Assembly (NCBI GenBank): GCA_045617845.1
Contig: JAZLJL010000023.1
Span: forward strand, 1-64,000
Origin: UBA1181 sp045617845
GTDB lineage: Bacteria; Bacteroidota; Bacteroidia; Bacteroidales; Paludibacteraceae
Length of the DNA stretch: 64,000 nucleotides
Direction of reading: 5' to 3'
Part shown: positions 1-10,027 of the stretch, piece by piece
Layout: every line of letters begins with the position of its first letter
Numbering within the stretch: the first letter of the stretch is position 1
The notes under the pieces: generated by a model
Databases searched by the model: none
What the model was told of the DNA's origin: nothing
The model's input: the letters and a program-made list of their open reading frames with translations, nothing else
Program-made: the position numbers and the translations under genes

Positions 1-3000
1 GTGAATACGGATGTCCCTGGTGTGTATGAGTTCTATGTGACACAACGTAGCACATTGTCTCCTTACCCTGAGAGCAAGATCCAGACAGTAAAGGTAGAGG
101 TTGTCGGCGTCGACGTCCCTGACACGACGGGCAACACATACCACTACTGCTACGGCGACAAGGCCAATCCTGTAGACGCGGAGCTAGTGAAGAACGAGAG
201 CAAGTCGTATTACGCGGACGCGTTGGTATGGACGCTGGACGGCGGTTCCGAGGAGACGAGCGCACCGAAGGTTGTCACGGACGTCACCAAGACAACGGAA
301 TATGAGTATTCGGTCTACCAGACCTATACGATAAACAACAAGAACAAGCAGGTCTGCAAGGGCGAGCCTTTGACATGGAGCGTCGAGGTGACCTACGTGG
401 ATGCGTTGGAGACGAACCAGGTGACCTACATGAAGGCGAACGCTGAAAACGGCACGTTCGACGAGAACTTGATGGAGCACAGCTCCAACGAGGCGATCAC
501 GGACTACTCGAGCTCGATGAAGCTCTGGTGGTACGAGGAGGACTGCGACACGAAGGTCGGCGACGGTCGTACCGCACCGACACCGAAGGTAGACCCGTCG
601 GTTCCGGCAGGCGTTGACCAGGACGTTTACTACTGCGTTCGCCAGGAGATCGACGGCTGTATGAGCGAGGGCACACCGGTTCACGTCCTGATCAGCGACG
701 CACCGAAGCCGGAGGAGACGAACTACGTCTACTGCCGCGGCGTTGCGGCGGAGAAGCTGACGACGAAGGCAGACCTGTCGATCAAGCCGGACGCTACTTA
801 TATACTGAAATGGTATGGCAACGGTGACAAGAACGACAAGACGGACTTGAACATCACGGGCGACGAGGGCCCTGTTCCGACGACGAACATGCGCGCGGGC
901 GACAACGGCAAGAGCGAGTACTACTACTACGTGACGCAGACTGAGATGGTCAACGGCCAGCCGGGCGCGGAGAGCAACATGACGGAGATCAAGGTCACGG
1001 TCTACGACCAGACGAAGATAGCGATAGACAAGAGCGTGCTTGGCCCAGTCTGCACGCCAAAGAAGATAGACGTGGAGAAGTCTGTTTCGTTCGAGAACGA
1101 GGTTCCGAACTTGGACTACAAGACGGCCTATTACACAGACTACACGTTGGCGGACAAGTTGGGAAGCACCTCCGTATCGGAGAGCGGCGACTACTTCGTG
1201 CAGACGGAGTTCACGGTGAAGGCTAAGGCTAACAATGCGACCTGCGTCTCCGATTCTGTCAAGATACCGGTGACGATAGACACGTTGGGCGTTTACGTCG
1301 AGAACGTGGGTACTTGTCCGAACATGGACGCTAAGTTCAGTGTGAACGTCGAGACGAACGCGTCAGGCGACGTGAAATATATCTGGAACGGGATCACGGA
1401 GAGCGACCCGAACGGCGGCACAAGCAATGACGCGGTCTTCACGACGAAGAAGTTCGCGGGCGCCGACTACGGCGACGAGTTCCTCTACTCCTTGCGCGTC
1501 GAGGCGGGAACCTGCTGGTTCGAGGCAGACACGATGAAGGTGACGTTGGGCGAAGGTCCTGTGACCGGAAAGATGATCGTCAGCGAGGAAGGCAACACGT
1601 ACGAGCCGAACGAGTTCGAGAACTCCAAGTTCAACGAGTTCTACAGCTGCGGTGGCGCGATGACGGTCACGGCTGACTACCATGACGAGGATGGCAACAG
1701 CATCACGGACTACGTGTGGTACGACGGAACGAGGAAGGTCAGCGAGGGGGCGGATTTGGTTCTTTCGGAGAACGCCAACTCTAACGACAAGACCTACCGC
1801 GTCGAGTTCACGAACGGATGTCCGACGAGCGTGACGATCACGATCCACTACAGACCGATCACGGTGACCGCGCTGAGCTCCAAGACGACGAAACTCTGCG
1901 AGGACGAGAAGTTCACCGCGGAGGTTAAGACGACGTTCGCCGACGGTGAGAAGCCGGAGTACACCTGGTTCAGGAACGGCGTGGAGGTTGAGACGGGAAG
2001 CGGCACTTCCTTGGACGTCACCCGCACGAAACTGACGATAGACAAGGTAAAGACGAAGGACAGCGGCCGCTACAGCTTCCTCATGACGAACAGGGGCTGT
2101 AAGGCGGAAGCCGATTTGGACAGCTTGGTTGCCATGCCATACATCGTTGCGACGGAGATGATAGACACGATCGTCGAGAAGTACTCGAACCCTAACATCC
2201 GGTTGGACGTTACGGTACCGAGCGACGGGGATGGCGTGGAATATGAGTGGAAGGGCACGCGCGGGGAGTCTGAGACGACCAACCCGTTGGCGTTGGACAA
2301 CGTCACCAGCGACCACTTCTATAACGTGACGATGAAGGCTGAAGACCATTGCGACGCGGCGGCCACGGTAGACGTGAAGGTAGACGCGAAGCTGGTCCTG
2401 AAGACGACCTTGAAGGATACGATATGTACGAACCTGAGCGCCGTGTTGGAGATAGACACGACGGGCACGGGCAAGTTCCGCCACGAGGACTGGAGCCGCT
2501 CATTGACGGTGAAGGTTACGACGGGCGGCGTGACGACCGACCTCACCTCGTCCATCACGAGGGACGGCTCCTTGCTCAAGTTGACGGTTTCCCCTACGAC
2601 GACCGCGACCTACGAGGTCCGTTTCACGTACGGACCGCAGGATACGACCGCGACCGAATTGCTTTACGTGATTCCGGCCATCGGCGTGACGATACCGGAT
2701 CCGGTTACGATCTGCGAGGGCGAGGCCACCGACATCATGATCACGGATATCCAACCGGAGGGAACCACCATCAAGTGGAACGAGGACACTACCATCATGA
2801 CGGAGACGCTCGACACGTCGATAGTGCGTGTTAAGCCAGTCTACATGGGCGGCACGAACCACCAATACCAATATGCTTACGACTTCGTCGCATACAACAG
2901 CTTCTGTAACAGCAGTGTTCCTTACACGGCATATGTGAACGTGGACGAACCTTTAGTCGGACAGATTTTAGGCGATAATTCCATCTGCCAGACGTTCAGC

Positions 3001-3672
3001 AGTCATCTCGACGCCTCCAGCTATGCGGCGACCACTTATGTTTGGACCGTTGAGGAGGATACTGTAAACCAAAGCGCGTCCATGACTGTCTCTCCAATGG
3101 AGCCTGTCCACTACTATTTAGGCATGGATAGGGGAACCTGCCACAAGGACGACGAGTTCATGCTGACTGTTAACGAGAATCCGATCATCGTGGATATGGA
3201 CTCTGTCGACATCAGGAACAGGGAGGTTATCCTGAAGGATGGCGTAGGTGTCGAACCATTTAAATATTGGGTGGACGAAATGTCGTCAAGTATGACGACT
3301 GACCCAATTCTTTATAACCTTCAATTCTCTAAGCATACAGCGCATGTGGTTGACAAGAACGGTTGTGAGGGTGAGTTGATTTTCGAGGTTAAGGCTCCGG
3401 AACTCACCATTCCTGAATATTTCACGCCAGATGCGAATGGAATCAATGATGGATGGGTCGTGCCGGAATTGGCGACCGTATATCCAAATGCTGTCGTGAA
3501 GATCTACGACCGATTCGGTAAGTTGGTCGCAGAGTATATGGGAAGCGAAGCTGATGGTTGGACCGGATCCTACAATGGACACGACTTGCCGTCGACCGAT
3601 TACTGGTATGTGATCGACGTGGAGGAGATAGATAGACAATTTGTTGGTCACTTCACGTTGTTGAGACAGTAG
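1..3672 (+). CDS. Giant secreted Ig-like adhesin, T9SS type B cargo (5' truncated)
   Basis: The reading frame is open from the first base of the window, so the true start lies upstream and only the last 1223 codons are seen. The protein is a chain of Ig/PKD-like beta modules of roughly 80-100 residues, each marked by short cysteine motifs such as YCYGDK, VCKGEP and ICEGE. The last ~85 residues, starting near PEYFTPDANGINDG and ending in GHFTLLRQ, match the T9SS type B (gliding-associated) sorting domain, so the protein should cross the outer membrane by the T9SS and stay at or leave the cell surface. Codon use is odd: most of the first 2.8 kb uses G/C-ending codons almost exclusively (ACG, GAC, AAG, GAG), with short A/T-rich patches, and the last 0.8 kb looks like the neighbours. 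An adhesin role is inferred from architecture. No PorP/SprF gene follows it directly; the next gene begins 10 bases downstream. Confidence 0.85.
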   Translation: MNTDVPGVYEFYVTQRSTLSPYPESKIQTVKVEVVGVDVPDTTGNTYHYCYGDKANPVDAELVKNESKSYYADALVWTLDGGSEETSAPKVVTDVTKTTEYEYSVYQTYTINNKNKQVCKGEPLTWSVEVTYVDALETNQVTYMKANAENGTFDENLMEHSSNEAITDYSSSMKLWWYEEDCDTKVGDGRTAPTPKVDPSVPAGVDQDVYYCVRQEIDGCMSEGTPVHVLISDAPKPEETNYVYCRGVAAEKLTTKADLSIKPDATYILKWYGNGDKNDKTDLNITGDEGPVPTTNMRAGDNGKSEYYYYVTQTEMVNGQPGAESNMTEIKVTVYDQTKIAIDKSVLGPVCTPKKIDVEKSVSFENEVPNLDYKTAYYTDYTLADKLGSTSVSESGDYFVQTEFTVKAKANNATCVSDSVKIPVTIDTLGVYVENVGTCPNMDAKFSVNVETNASGDVKYIWNGITESDPNGGTSNDAVFTTKKFAGADYGDEFLYSLRVEAGTCWFEADTMKVTLGEGPVTGKMIVSEEGNTYEPNEFENSKFNEFYSCGGAMTVTADYHDEDGNSITDYVWYDGTRKVSEGADLVLSENANSNDKTYRVEFTNGCPTSVTITIHYRPITVTALSSKTTKLCEDEKFTAEVKTTFADGEKPEYTWFRNGVEVETGSGTSLDVTRTKLTIDKVKTKDSGRYSFLMTNRGCKAEADLDSLVAMPYIVATEMIDTIVEKYSNPNIRLDVTVPSDGDGVEYEWKGTRGESETTNPLALDNVTSDHFYNVTMKAEDHCDAAATVDVKVDAKLVLKTTLKDTICTNLSAVLEIDTTGTGKFRHEDWSRSLTVKVTTGGVTTDLTSSITRDGSLLKLTVSPTTTATYEVRFTYGPQDTTATELLYVIPAIGVTIPDPVTICEGEATDIMITDIQPEGTTIKWNEDTTIMTETLDTSIVRVKPVYMGGTNHQYQYAYDFVAYNSFCNSSVPYTAYVNVDEPLVGQILGDNSICQTFSSHLDASSYAATTYVWTVEEDTVNQSASMTVSPMEPVHYYLGMDRGTCHKDDEFMLTVNENPIIVDMDSVDIRNREVILKDGVGVEPFKYWVDEMSSSMTTDPILYNLQFSKHTAHVVDKNGCEGELIFEVKAPELTIPEYFTPDANGINDGWVVPELATVYPNAVVKIYDRFGKLVAEYMGSEADGWTGSYNGHDLPSTDYWYVIDVEEIDRQFVGHFTLLRQ

Positions 3673-3682
3673 TGGTCTTTTC

Positions 3683-5299
3683 ATGTTCCATCATTTCAAA
3701 CAAAGTATCAAGGGTGTAGACCTGCCTAAACAGTTTACATACCCATTCCAATATGAACCTCATCCGTTGGCTGTTATGGCGGCGGATGAGGTTCGTCGTT
3801 ATCTCTTGTCGCAAACTCAATGGCAAGATGAACTCTCTCATGGGAAAATGTTCGGTGTCTTAGTTGTCGTTTCCCAAAATGGCGAAGTAGGTTTCCTTTC
3901 AGCTTTTTCTGGCCAATTGGCTGGCACTTATCAACATGAATTTTTTGTGCCGCCTATCTATGATTTGGCGGAGCCTGCCGGCTTTTTCCGAGAGGAGGAA
4001 CACAACATTTCTCTTTTAAATGAAAAGATAAATACGATTCTTTCTTCAGAAGAATATTGTTTTTTATTGAATAAAGAAAAGGAAATGTCTTCTCAATTGA
4101 TCCAATTGACTGCTGATTGGAAACAGAGACTGATGGAAGCTAAATCTGCTCGTGACGCTTGTCGAAGAACATCTATCAGCGAGGAAGATGAGCAACGCCT
4201 AGTGAGGGAAAGTCAGTTCTTGAAGGCTGAATTCAAGAGACAAAAGGATGCTTTTCTTTTGGAAATAGAACGTGTGAAATGTGATTTGCGAAAAATTGAG
4301 TCGCAACTTGACAACTTGAAATTAGAGCGCAAGACTCGTTCCGCTGCTCTTCAAGAACGCTTGTTCGAACAATTCGTTTTATGTGATGCCCAAGGTGAAT
4401 CTCGTTCGTTGCTGGGCATTTTTCGACGTGTTGGTCATCCTATTCCTCCTAGTGGGGCAGGAGAGTGTGCTGCTCCGAAACTGTTGCAATATGCTTATCA
4501 GAATCATTTTAAGCCATTATGTATGGCGGAGTTTTGGTGGGGAGAATCCCCAAAATCCATTGTGCGGATCCATGGTCATTATTATCCAGCATGCAAAAGT
4601 AAATGCGAACCGATTCTACATTTCATGTTACAAGGATTGGATGTGGAACCATCTCCGATCCAACCTCGTGTGAAAGAGCTATCGTTGGAAATCGTTTGGG
4701 AAGACGAACATCTATTAGTCGTAAATAAGCCATCAGGCATTTTGTCTGTACCAGGCAAACAAGATTCTCAATCTGTATATTCTTTTGTGAAAAATAGGTA
4801 TCCCGATGCGACGGGACCTCTTATTGTCCATCGTCTTGACATGGCAACGTCCGGTCTGATTATTGTGGCTAAGACGAAAGAGGCTCATTGTGCTTTGCAG
4901 CGACAATTTAACAACCATTTGGTTCGCAAAAGGTATTTAGCTCTGTTGCAAGGTGTCCTTACACAAGACTCCGGTTCAATCTGCTTGCCGATTTGTCCAG
5001 ATGTGGATCATCGCCCTTGTCAGATGGTTAGCGAAAAGTATGGTAAATATGCGCTGACGGAGTATGAGGTTGTTTCTCGTGATAATGGTGTTACCAAGGT
5101 CTATTTTTATCCTTTGACGGGTCGTACGCATCAATTGAGGTTGCATTCTGCTCACCCCGATGGGCTTGGTATGCCTATAATTGGAGATGAATTGTATGGT
5201 TCCAAATCTGATAGATTGTACTTGCAGGCGCAACGTATCGAATTTGAACATCCCTTATCTGGACAACGTCTTTGTGTGGAAATTCCGCCTGAATTTTAA
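3683..5299 (+). CDS. RluA-family RNA pseudouridine synthase with long N-terminal extension
   Basis: Converts uridine to pseudouridine in rRNA or tRNA; the exact target cannot be read from sequence. The catalytic domain is residues ~330-535. It holds the family start motif VVNKPSGILSVPG, the HRLDMATSG loop with catalytic Asp386, and the GRTHQLRLH motif. The first ~330 residues are an extension with a charged coiled coil at about 120-220 (many K, E, R, Q); long N-terminal extensions of this kind occur in Bacteroidetes members of the family. The ATG lies 10 bases after the adhesin stop, so it may be co-transcribed with it or have a promoter inside the adhesin gene. No S4 domain is evident. Confidence 0.88.
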   Translation: MFHHFKQSIKGVDLPKQFTYPFQYEPHPLAVMAADEVRRYLLSQTQWQDELSHGKMFGVLVVVSQNGEVGFLSAFSGQLAGTYQHEFFVPPIYDLAEPAGFFREEEHNISLLNEKINTILSSEEYCFLLNKEKEMSSQLIQLTADWKQRLMEAKSARDACRRTSISEEDEQRLVRESQFLKAEFKRQKDAFLLEIERVKCDLRKIESQLDNLKLERKTRSAALQERLFEQFVLCDAQGESRSLLGIFRRVGHPIPPSGAGECAAPKLLQYAYQNHFKPLCMAEFWWGESPKSIVRIHGHYYPACKSKCEPILHFMLQGLDVEPSPIQPRVKELSLEIVWEDEHLLVVNKPSGILSVPGKQDSQSVYSFVKNRYPDATGPLIVHRLDMATSGLIIVAKTKEAHCALQRQFNNHLVRKRYLALLQGVLTQDSGSICLPICPDVDHRPCQMVSEKYGKYALTEYEVVSRDNGVTKVYFYPLTGRTHQLRLHSAHPDGLGMPIIGDELYGSKSDRLYLQAQRIEFEHPLSGQRLCVEIPPEF

Positions 5300-5368
5300 T
5301 TGTTTGTTTAGGCTTTGTTTTTCTTTCTCTAAATCACTTTTTCCCTATTAATTTTTAGAAATTATTCC

Positions 5369-5376
5369 TAATTTTG
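5369..5376 (+). promoter_or_regulatory. Putative -7 box of the dxs promoter
   Basis: TAATTTTG matches the Bacteroidetes -7 consensus TAnnTTTG exactly and lies about 40 bases before the dxs start. No clear -33 TTTG is present at the usual 19-21 base distance. Confidence 0.4.
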
Positions 5377-5416
5377 TATTTGGCTATTTTGTGTGAGATT
5401 ATAAAATATTGGTTAT

Positions 5417-7312
5417 TTGGAATCATTGTTAGAAAATATAGATTCGCCTTCCGACTTAAAAAAATTGGAAGAGTCTCAATTGCCCCAGTTATGCGATGAG
5501 TTGCGTCAGTTCATTATTGACGAATTGTCCCATAATCCAGGCCATTTGGCTTCTAGTTTGGGAGTCGTTGAATTGACGGTCGCATTGCATTATGTATATG
5601 ACATTCCGGAGGATAATTTGGTTTGGGATGTCGGTCATCAAGCCTATGGCCATAAGATTCTTACTGGTCGTCGTAAATTGTTTAGTACCAATCGTAAATT
5701 CGGCGGTATCAGTGGTTTCCCTAATCCACATGAAAGTAAATATGATTCCTTTGTCGCTGGACATGCGTCGAATTCCATCTCCGCCGCTTTAGGTCTTTCC
5801 ATCGCAGATGAGAAATTGGGGAAACCCAATGCTCATACAATCGCGGTCATCGGTGATGCTGCTATGGCAGGCGGTTTAGCTTTCGAAGGGTTGAATAATG
5901 CCTCTTTCTATCAGAACAATCTGTTGGTTGTCCTTAACGATAACCATATGGCGATAGATGAACCTGTGGGTGGAATGAGTGAATATTTAGTTCGATTGAC
6001 CACTTCCGCCACTTATAACAAATGGCGCTATAAACTTTATAATTTCTTTTCTAAATTAGGCTTGGTCCATGAGGACGAGAAAGCGAAACACATCCGTTTT
6101 CACAATTCTGTTAAGGCTGCGATCGCAAATGAACATAATCTCTTTGAGGTTTTGAACTTACGTTATTTTGGTCCTGTGGATGGCCATGACGTGATTAATT
6201 TGGTTAAGATTCTCCGTTCCATCCGTGACTATACGGGTCCTAAGGTTTTACATATCAAAACAAAAAAAGGCAAGGGTTTCAAACCTGCGGAAGAAGCCGC
6301 AGCCCTTTGGCATGCTCCTGGTAAATTCAATAAGGAGACCGGCGAACGCGTTGTTCCTCCTATTACTAAGGATACTCCTCCTTTGTTCCAGGATGTATTC
6401 GGACATACGCTTGTCGATCTGGCGCATATGAACGATAAGATTGTAGGTGTCACTCCTGCAATGCCTTCGGGTTGTTCTATGTCCTTTTTGATGCATGAAA
6501 TGCCAGACCGTGTCTATGATGTCGGAATTGCCGAAGGTCACGCAGTCACTTTTTCGGCTGGTTTGGCGAAAGAGGGTTTGATGCCTTTCTGTAATATCTA
6601 TTCTTCGTTCATGCAGCGTGCTTATGACAATGTCATCCATGATGTCGCTCTCCAGAATCTGGATATGGTGATGTGCCTTGACCGTGCCGGCTTGGTCGGC
6701 TCTGATGGCGCCACCCATCATGGTGCCTTCGATTTGGCGGCTTTCCGTTGTGTCCCTAATTTGACGATCGCATCTCCTATGAATGTCGTTGAGTTGCGTA
6801 ACTTGATGTATACAGCTTCATTGCCTGGTCACGGACCTTTCATGATTCGTTATCCGCGTGGTAAGGGTGTACTTTTGGACTGGCATGGCGAAATGAAAGA
6901 GATGGCCGTCGGGAAGGGTGTTTGCCTAAAGAAAGGGACTTCCCCATTGGCTGTGCTCTCTTTAGGTCCTCTAGGACATGCCGTCACTAAGGCTATCGCT
7001 AAGGCGGAGGAGAATGGCATGAGTGTCTCTCATTACAATATGTTGTTCGTAAAACCTTTGGATGAGGATTTGCTTACTGAGGTGGCCCACGATTATAAAT
7101 GTGTGGTCACTGTCGAAGACGGTGTCATCAGCGGAGGTTTTGGTTCTGCGGTCTTGGAGTTTTTTGCGGATCATGATTATCCTATGCATGTGAAACGTAT
7201 TGGCATTCCGAATCTCTTCGCCACTCATGGAACGCAGGAGGAATTATATCATTTTTATGGGATGGACGCGGATGGTATTTACGCTGCTATAGAGTCTCTC
7301 TTGAAAAATTGA
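5417..7312 (+). CDS. dxs: 1-deoxy-D-xylulose-5-phosphate synthase
   Basis: Thiamine-diphosphate enzyme that condenses pyruvate and glyceraldehyde 3-phosphate, the first step of the MEP isoprenoid pathway; its product also feeds thiamine and pyridoxal synthesis. At 631 codons it has full family length. Visible motifs: DVGHQAYGHKILTGRR, the ThDP-binding GDAAMAGG (Asp147), GIAEGHAV with the catalytic-type Glu373, and DRAGLVGSDGATHHGAFD. No ATG or GTG exists between the upstream in-frame stop (5402-5404) and the conserved N-terminus. The start must therefore be TTG at 5417 or a rarer codon such as ATT at 5408. I use TTG. The gene is followed 8 bases later by a membrane-anchored protein, so the two probably share a transcript. 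Confidence 0.96.
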   Translation: MESLLENIDSPSDLKKLEESQLPQLCDELRQFIIDELSHNPGHLASSLGVVELTVALHYVYDIPEDNLVWDVGHQAYGHKILTGRRKLFSTNRKFGGISGFPNPHESKYDSFVAGHASNSISAALGLSIADEKLGKPNAHTIAVIGDAAMAGGLAFEGLNNASFYQNNLLVVLNDNHMAIDEPVGGMSEYLVRLTTSATYNKWRYKLYNFFSKLGLVHEDEKAKHIRFHNSVKAAIANEHNLFEVLNLRYFGPVDGHDVINLVKILRSIRDYTGPKVLHIKTKKGKGFKPAEEAAALWHAPGKFNKETGERVVPPITKDTPPLFQDVFGHTLVDLAHMNDKIVGVTPAMPSGCSMSFLMHEMPDRVYDVGIAEGHAVTFSAGLAKEGLMPFCNIYSSFMQRAYDNVIHDVALQNLDMVMCLDRAGLVGSDGATHHGAFDLAAFRCVPNLTIASPMNVVELRNLMYTASLPGHGPFMIRYPRGKGVLLDWHGEMKEMAVGKGVCLKKGTSPLAVLSLGPLGHAVTKAIAKAEENGMSVSHYNMLFVKPLDEDLLTEVAHDYKCVVTVEDGVISGGFGSAVLEFFADHDYPMHVKRIGIPNLFATHGTQEELYHFYGMDADGIYAAIESLLKN

Positions 7313-7320
7313 TTTTGCAT

Positions 7321-8097
7321 ATGAACGAAAAAAAAGCTTTTAAGATTCTTGCCGTTGTATGCGGTGTCGCGGTGATTGGCTATCTTTTGCTGATTACGGT
7401 TTTTTCTGAATCCGCGGATTATCTTTCCGCCATCAATAAGAATACGGTTCGTGGTTATGTGGATTTCCGTGAGAAACATCCTGAAAGCAAATATTTGGAT
7501 AAGGTCGATCAGCGTAAAGGTTTGTTGGAGGAACCCTATTTCTTGGCCCGGAAAAAACAGAACACGCTCACTGCCTATGAGGAGTTCCTGTTCGCTTTCC
7601 CGCATGATAAATATACGGCCGAGGCTACCCGTTTGAAGGATAGCATCATTTATTGGCAAAACGAGATCGAAAAATATGGCAAAAACTCATTGGATCAAGG
7701 TGCTCAACCTTATGCCGATCATTATGGATCTCCGAAGAAACCAAAGAAGGATTCCAACTCTGATATTATTGTCGTTGCTCCAATCTCTTTCGATGTGGTG
7801 GCGATCATTAAGGAGAAGGATGAGAATGGTAAAGTGGTTAGTCATGCGTATGTGAAGGCGGATAGTACTTATACCTTTACGATCGACAATGGAGCTTACC
7901 AAACATTTTTTTACATTGGAAGAGGTTGGCATCCCGAAAAGCAGATGCCTAATGGTTTGAAAGGCGGTTTCCTTTTGTTTGAGACCTATTCGAAAGATGA
8001 TCCTGTCTCGCTTACTGATGAAGTCATTACTTATAAATTGAGTATGAGACAGAAGAAATTCAGTACAAAACGCGAGGTGTTTGGAGCTGATAAATAA
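7321..8097 (+). CDS. Membrane-anchored protein of unknown function
   Basis: I do not recognise the family. The ATG at 7321, 8 bases after the dxs stop, is preferred over an in-frame TTG at 7309 that would overlap dxs. The 258-residue protein has one transmembrane segment at about residues 9-28. It then has two short repeated segments, YVDFREKHPESKYLDKV and YEEFLFAFPHDKYTAEAT, that resemble degenerate TPR-like or SH3-anchoring spacers. The C-terminal ~100 residues look like a beta-rich extracytoplasmic domain. It is probably held in the inner membrane with its bulk in the periplasm. Its position behind dxs may reflect co-transcription only. Confidence 0.75.
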   Translation: MNEKKAFKILAVVCGVAVIGYLLLITVFSESADYLSAINKNTVRGYVDFREKHPESKYLDKVDQRKGLLEEPYFLARKKQNTLTAYEEFLFAFPHDKYTAEATRLKDSIIYWQNEIEKYGKNSLDQGAQPYADHYGSPKKPKKDSNSDIIVVAPISFDVVAIIKEKDENGKVVSHAYVKADSTYTFTIDNGAYQTFFYIGRGWHPEKQMPNGLKGGFLLFETYSKDDPVSLTDEVITYKLSMRQKKFSTKREVFGADK

Positions 8098-8425
8098 TCT
8101 TTGATATACTATAAGGGAAGCTAAGAATAGTATGTTTTTTCTCCCTTGTGTAGAGAATACGATGTTTTTGGAAATCAAAACTCTTATGTTGTAACTTCTT
8201 AGCCGTTCATAGTTTGTGTGGGGGTGATATATACTATTAATTCATTTCCCCTCTATTTGTTATAGGTCATTGATGGTAGATTAAAGGACGAGATTAGGGA
8301 AAATGCGTTTTCTATTATTATTGTCCACGAAATGCGAGATTAAATTCTGACGCATTCATATAATGTTATTGTTGCGAATTCTTATAGGAAAATAGGCTTA
8401 TTGTCGTTCCTTTTACAAAATATTA
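8098..8425. other. Intergenic stretch without a recognisable gene
   Basis: About 330 A/T-rich bases lie between the dxs-linked gene and the terminator at 8426. No open frame of useful length, no tRNA-like fold and no good promoter box was seen. It may be a long 3' untranslated region of the dxs transcript. Confidence 0.4.
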
Positions 8426-8456
8426 AACCGGGACATCTAAATGTCCCGGTTTTTTG
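8426..8456 (+). terminator. Rho-independent terminator
   Basis: An 11-bp perfect stem (8426-8436 with 8441-8451, arms AACCGGGACAT / ATGTCCCGGTT) with a four-base loop is followed by a run of T. It is oriented to end + strand transcripts from the dxs region. Confidence 0.85.
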
Positions 8457-8539
8457 TTCATCTCTCCTTCAAGAAGATTATTTCCTCTTCAGTTCGGATG
8501 GTAGACCTTCAGCCATATGTTAGGACATATTGACTGATA

Positions 8540-9976
8540 TTATTCTCTTTCTCTGAAGTTTAATTCTGTCCTGTTGTTTAATTCCCTGCCTTCTACGGTG
8601 TTGTTTGTCGCTACAGGTTCGGACTGTCCTTTGCTGACGCAATTAATTCTGTCTTCCGGTATTCCTTTCTTAATGAGAGCTTTTTTGAATACTTCTGCTC
8701 TTTTCTCTCCCAACTTCATGCTTTTTTCGGGAGAGGGTTTGTTGTCTGTATGTCCGATGACGTTGATGTACAGATTGGCGTTTTTCGCCAAGTACGTATA
8801 TACGACATCAAAAGATCTCTCGATTTCCTCTGGGAATTTCGGTTCGCTGTTTGGCCCAGCGTAAATGGCTGCGTCCGCAATCTTTTTTAGAGCATAGCTT
8901 GCATCACGTTTTTCCCGGGCGAGAGCCAAAACCTTGGCGTCGTTTTTCTCCTCCTCCAGTTTCAGGTTTTTTTGGTTCTCTTCCTCTATGCGAATTTTTT
9001 CCTCCTGTTCTTTGGACAACCAGTCTTGCTTTAATTGCTCGGCTGATGCCAAGACATCTTCTTTTGTCTCTCTCTTCTTTCTTCTCTCTTTAACGATCTT
9101 ATCGGCTTCGTTTTCTTTCTTGCTGTCTTTCAGGTCGAATCGGAATCCGAGTTTGACACCAGCCCTGAGGGGATGGATCTCGTTTATGTTCTCGCTGGAA
9201 AATACGCCTACATATTTCTTCGTGTCATATAGGCTTTGCGACATGTTTTCTATGCATGGTGTAATGCCGTAGTAGGCGTAAACGCCGAAGTAGAAAGCGC
9301 TTTTCTCCTTCATCTTATGATTAAATCCTAATTCTAAATGAGTCCCGACAGATACTTTCGTATTTTCAATAGTGCTTGTTTCTCCCGAATCGTATGTGCC
9401 GAAACCATGGTTTTCCAAGTCTGTGTATTGAACGTTGGTCGACTCGAAATAACCTGAAGTGACAATGTTCCCATTTCGTGTGGAGTATTTAGCTATGATA
9501 GGCAGTGATAGGTTAACGCCTAAGTTCATGCAGAAACTCGTTTTGTCGTTGATGGGATTATTGGTCATCAAAGAAAGAGGAATTTCAAAGAATAAGATGT
9601 CTTGCGTCTCTTTCCATTCGGTGAAGAGAGCGTCTCTAGTATGTTCTTGGTTGTTGTCGTTATGCATAAGCGTCTGCTCATAGGTCCCGTTGATCGTGAC
9701 ATTGCTACGACTGGATGCTAATAGAGCTCCTATACCAAATCCTATCTTTTTAGGAATGAGTATATAGTTGAGCTCAAACAATCCACCAGCGCCAGGTGTG
9801 TTTTCTCCATGTTCCATCCCGTACAATTGGGTGTGTATACCTCCTCCAAAGTACATGCCTATGTAATGCCTTGTTCCGAGATATGGAATGGTGTCCGACA
9901 CTTCTCCTCCTTTCTTGTTGGCGAAAATGGATGTCGAAATGATGGTTAATAATATTATTAATAACGTCTTTTTCAT
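8540..9976 (-). CDS. OmpA-family outer membrane protein with coiled-coil linker
   Basis: A 478-residue protein with a signal peptide at residues 1-19 and a beta-barrel-like N-terminal domain (~25-275, many aromatic and glycine strands). A highly charged coiled coil rich in E and K spans ~280-355, and an OmpA/MotB-type peptidoglycan-binding domain covers ~365-478, with the motif NVIGHTDN and the ending NNRTELNF. Such proteins tether the outer membrane to the cell wall. The start is 51 bases downstream of the stop of the GH-repeat protein on the same strand, so the two may be co-transcribed. I cannot name a specific gene; the barrel part is not one of the well-known porins. Confidence 0.85.
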   Translation of the reverse strand: MKKTLLIILLTIISTSIFANKKGGEVSDTIPYLGTRHYIGMYFGGGIHTQLYGMEHGENTPGAGGLFELNYILIPKKIGFGIGALLASSRSNVTINGTYEQTLMHNDNNQEHTRDALFTEWKETQDILFFEIPLSLMTNNPINDKTSFCMNLGVNLSLPIIAKYSTRNGNIVTSGYFESTNVQYTDLENHGFGTYDSGETSTIENTKVSVGTHLELGFNHKMKEKSAFYFGVYAYYGITPCIENMSQSLYDTKKYVGVFSSENINEIHPLRAGVKLGFRFDLKDSKKENEADKIVKERRKKRETKEDVLASAEQLKQDWLSKEQEEKIRIEEENQKNLKLEEEKNDAKVLALAREKRDASYALKKIADAAIYAGPNSEPKFPEEIERSFDVVYTYLAKNANLYINVIGHTDNKPSPEKSMKLGEKRAEVFKKALIKKGIPEDRINCVSKGQSEPVATNNTVEGRELNNRTELNFRERE

Positions 9977-10027
9977 GAATTCGAAAATGTTAGTCTATTC
10001 ATTACTTATTTTAGGAATAAATAGTTT

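Noticed and set aside
184..2871. Long minus-strand frames opposite the partial adhesin (184-684, 1363-2484, 2500-2871)
   Set aside because: They mirror the G/C-ending codon bias of the real gene, are arginine- and valine-rich without domains, and have no promoter. The + strand product is a clear T9SS cargo.
3653..3841. Minus-strand frame across the adhesin-RluA junction
   Set aside because: It overlaps two well supported genes and shows no domain.
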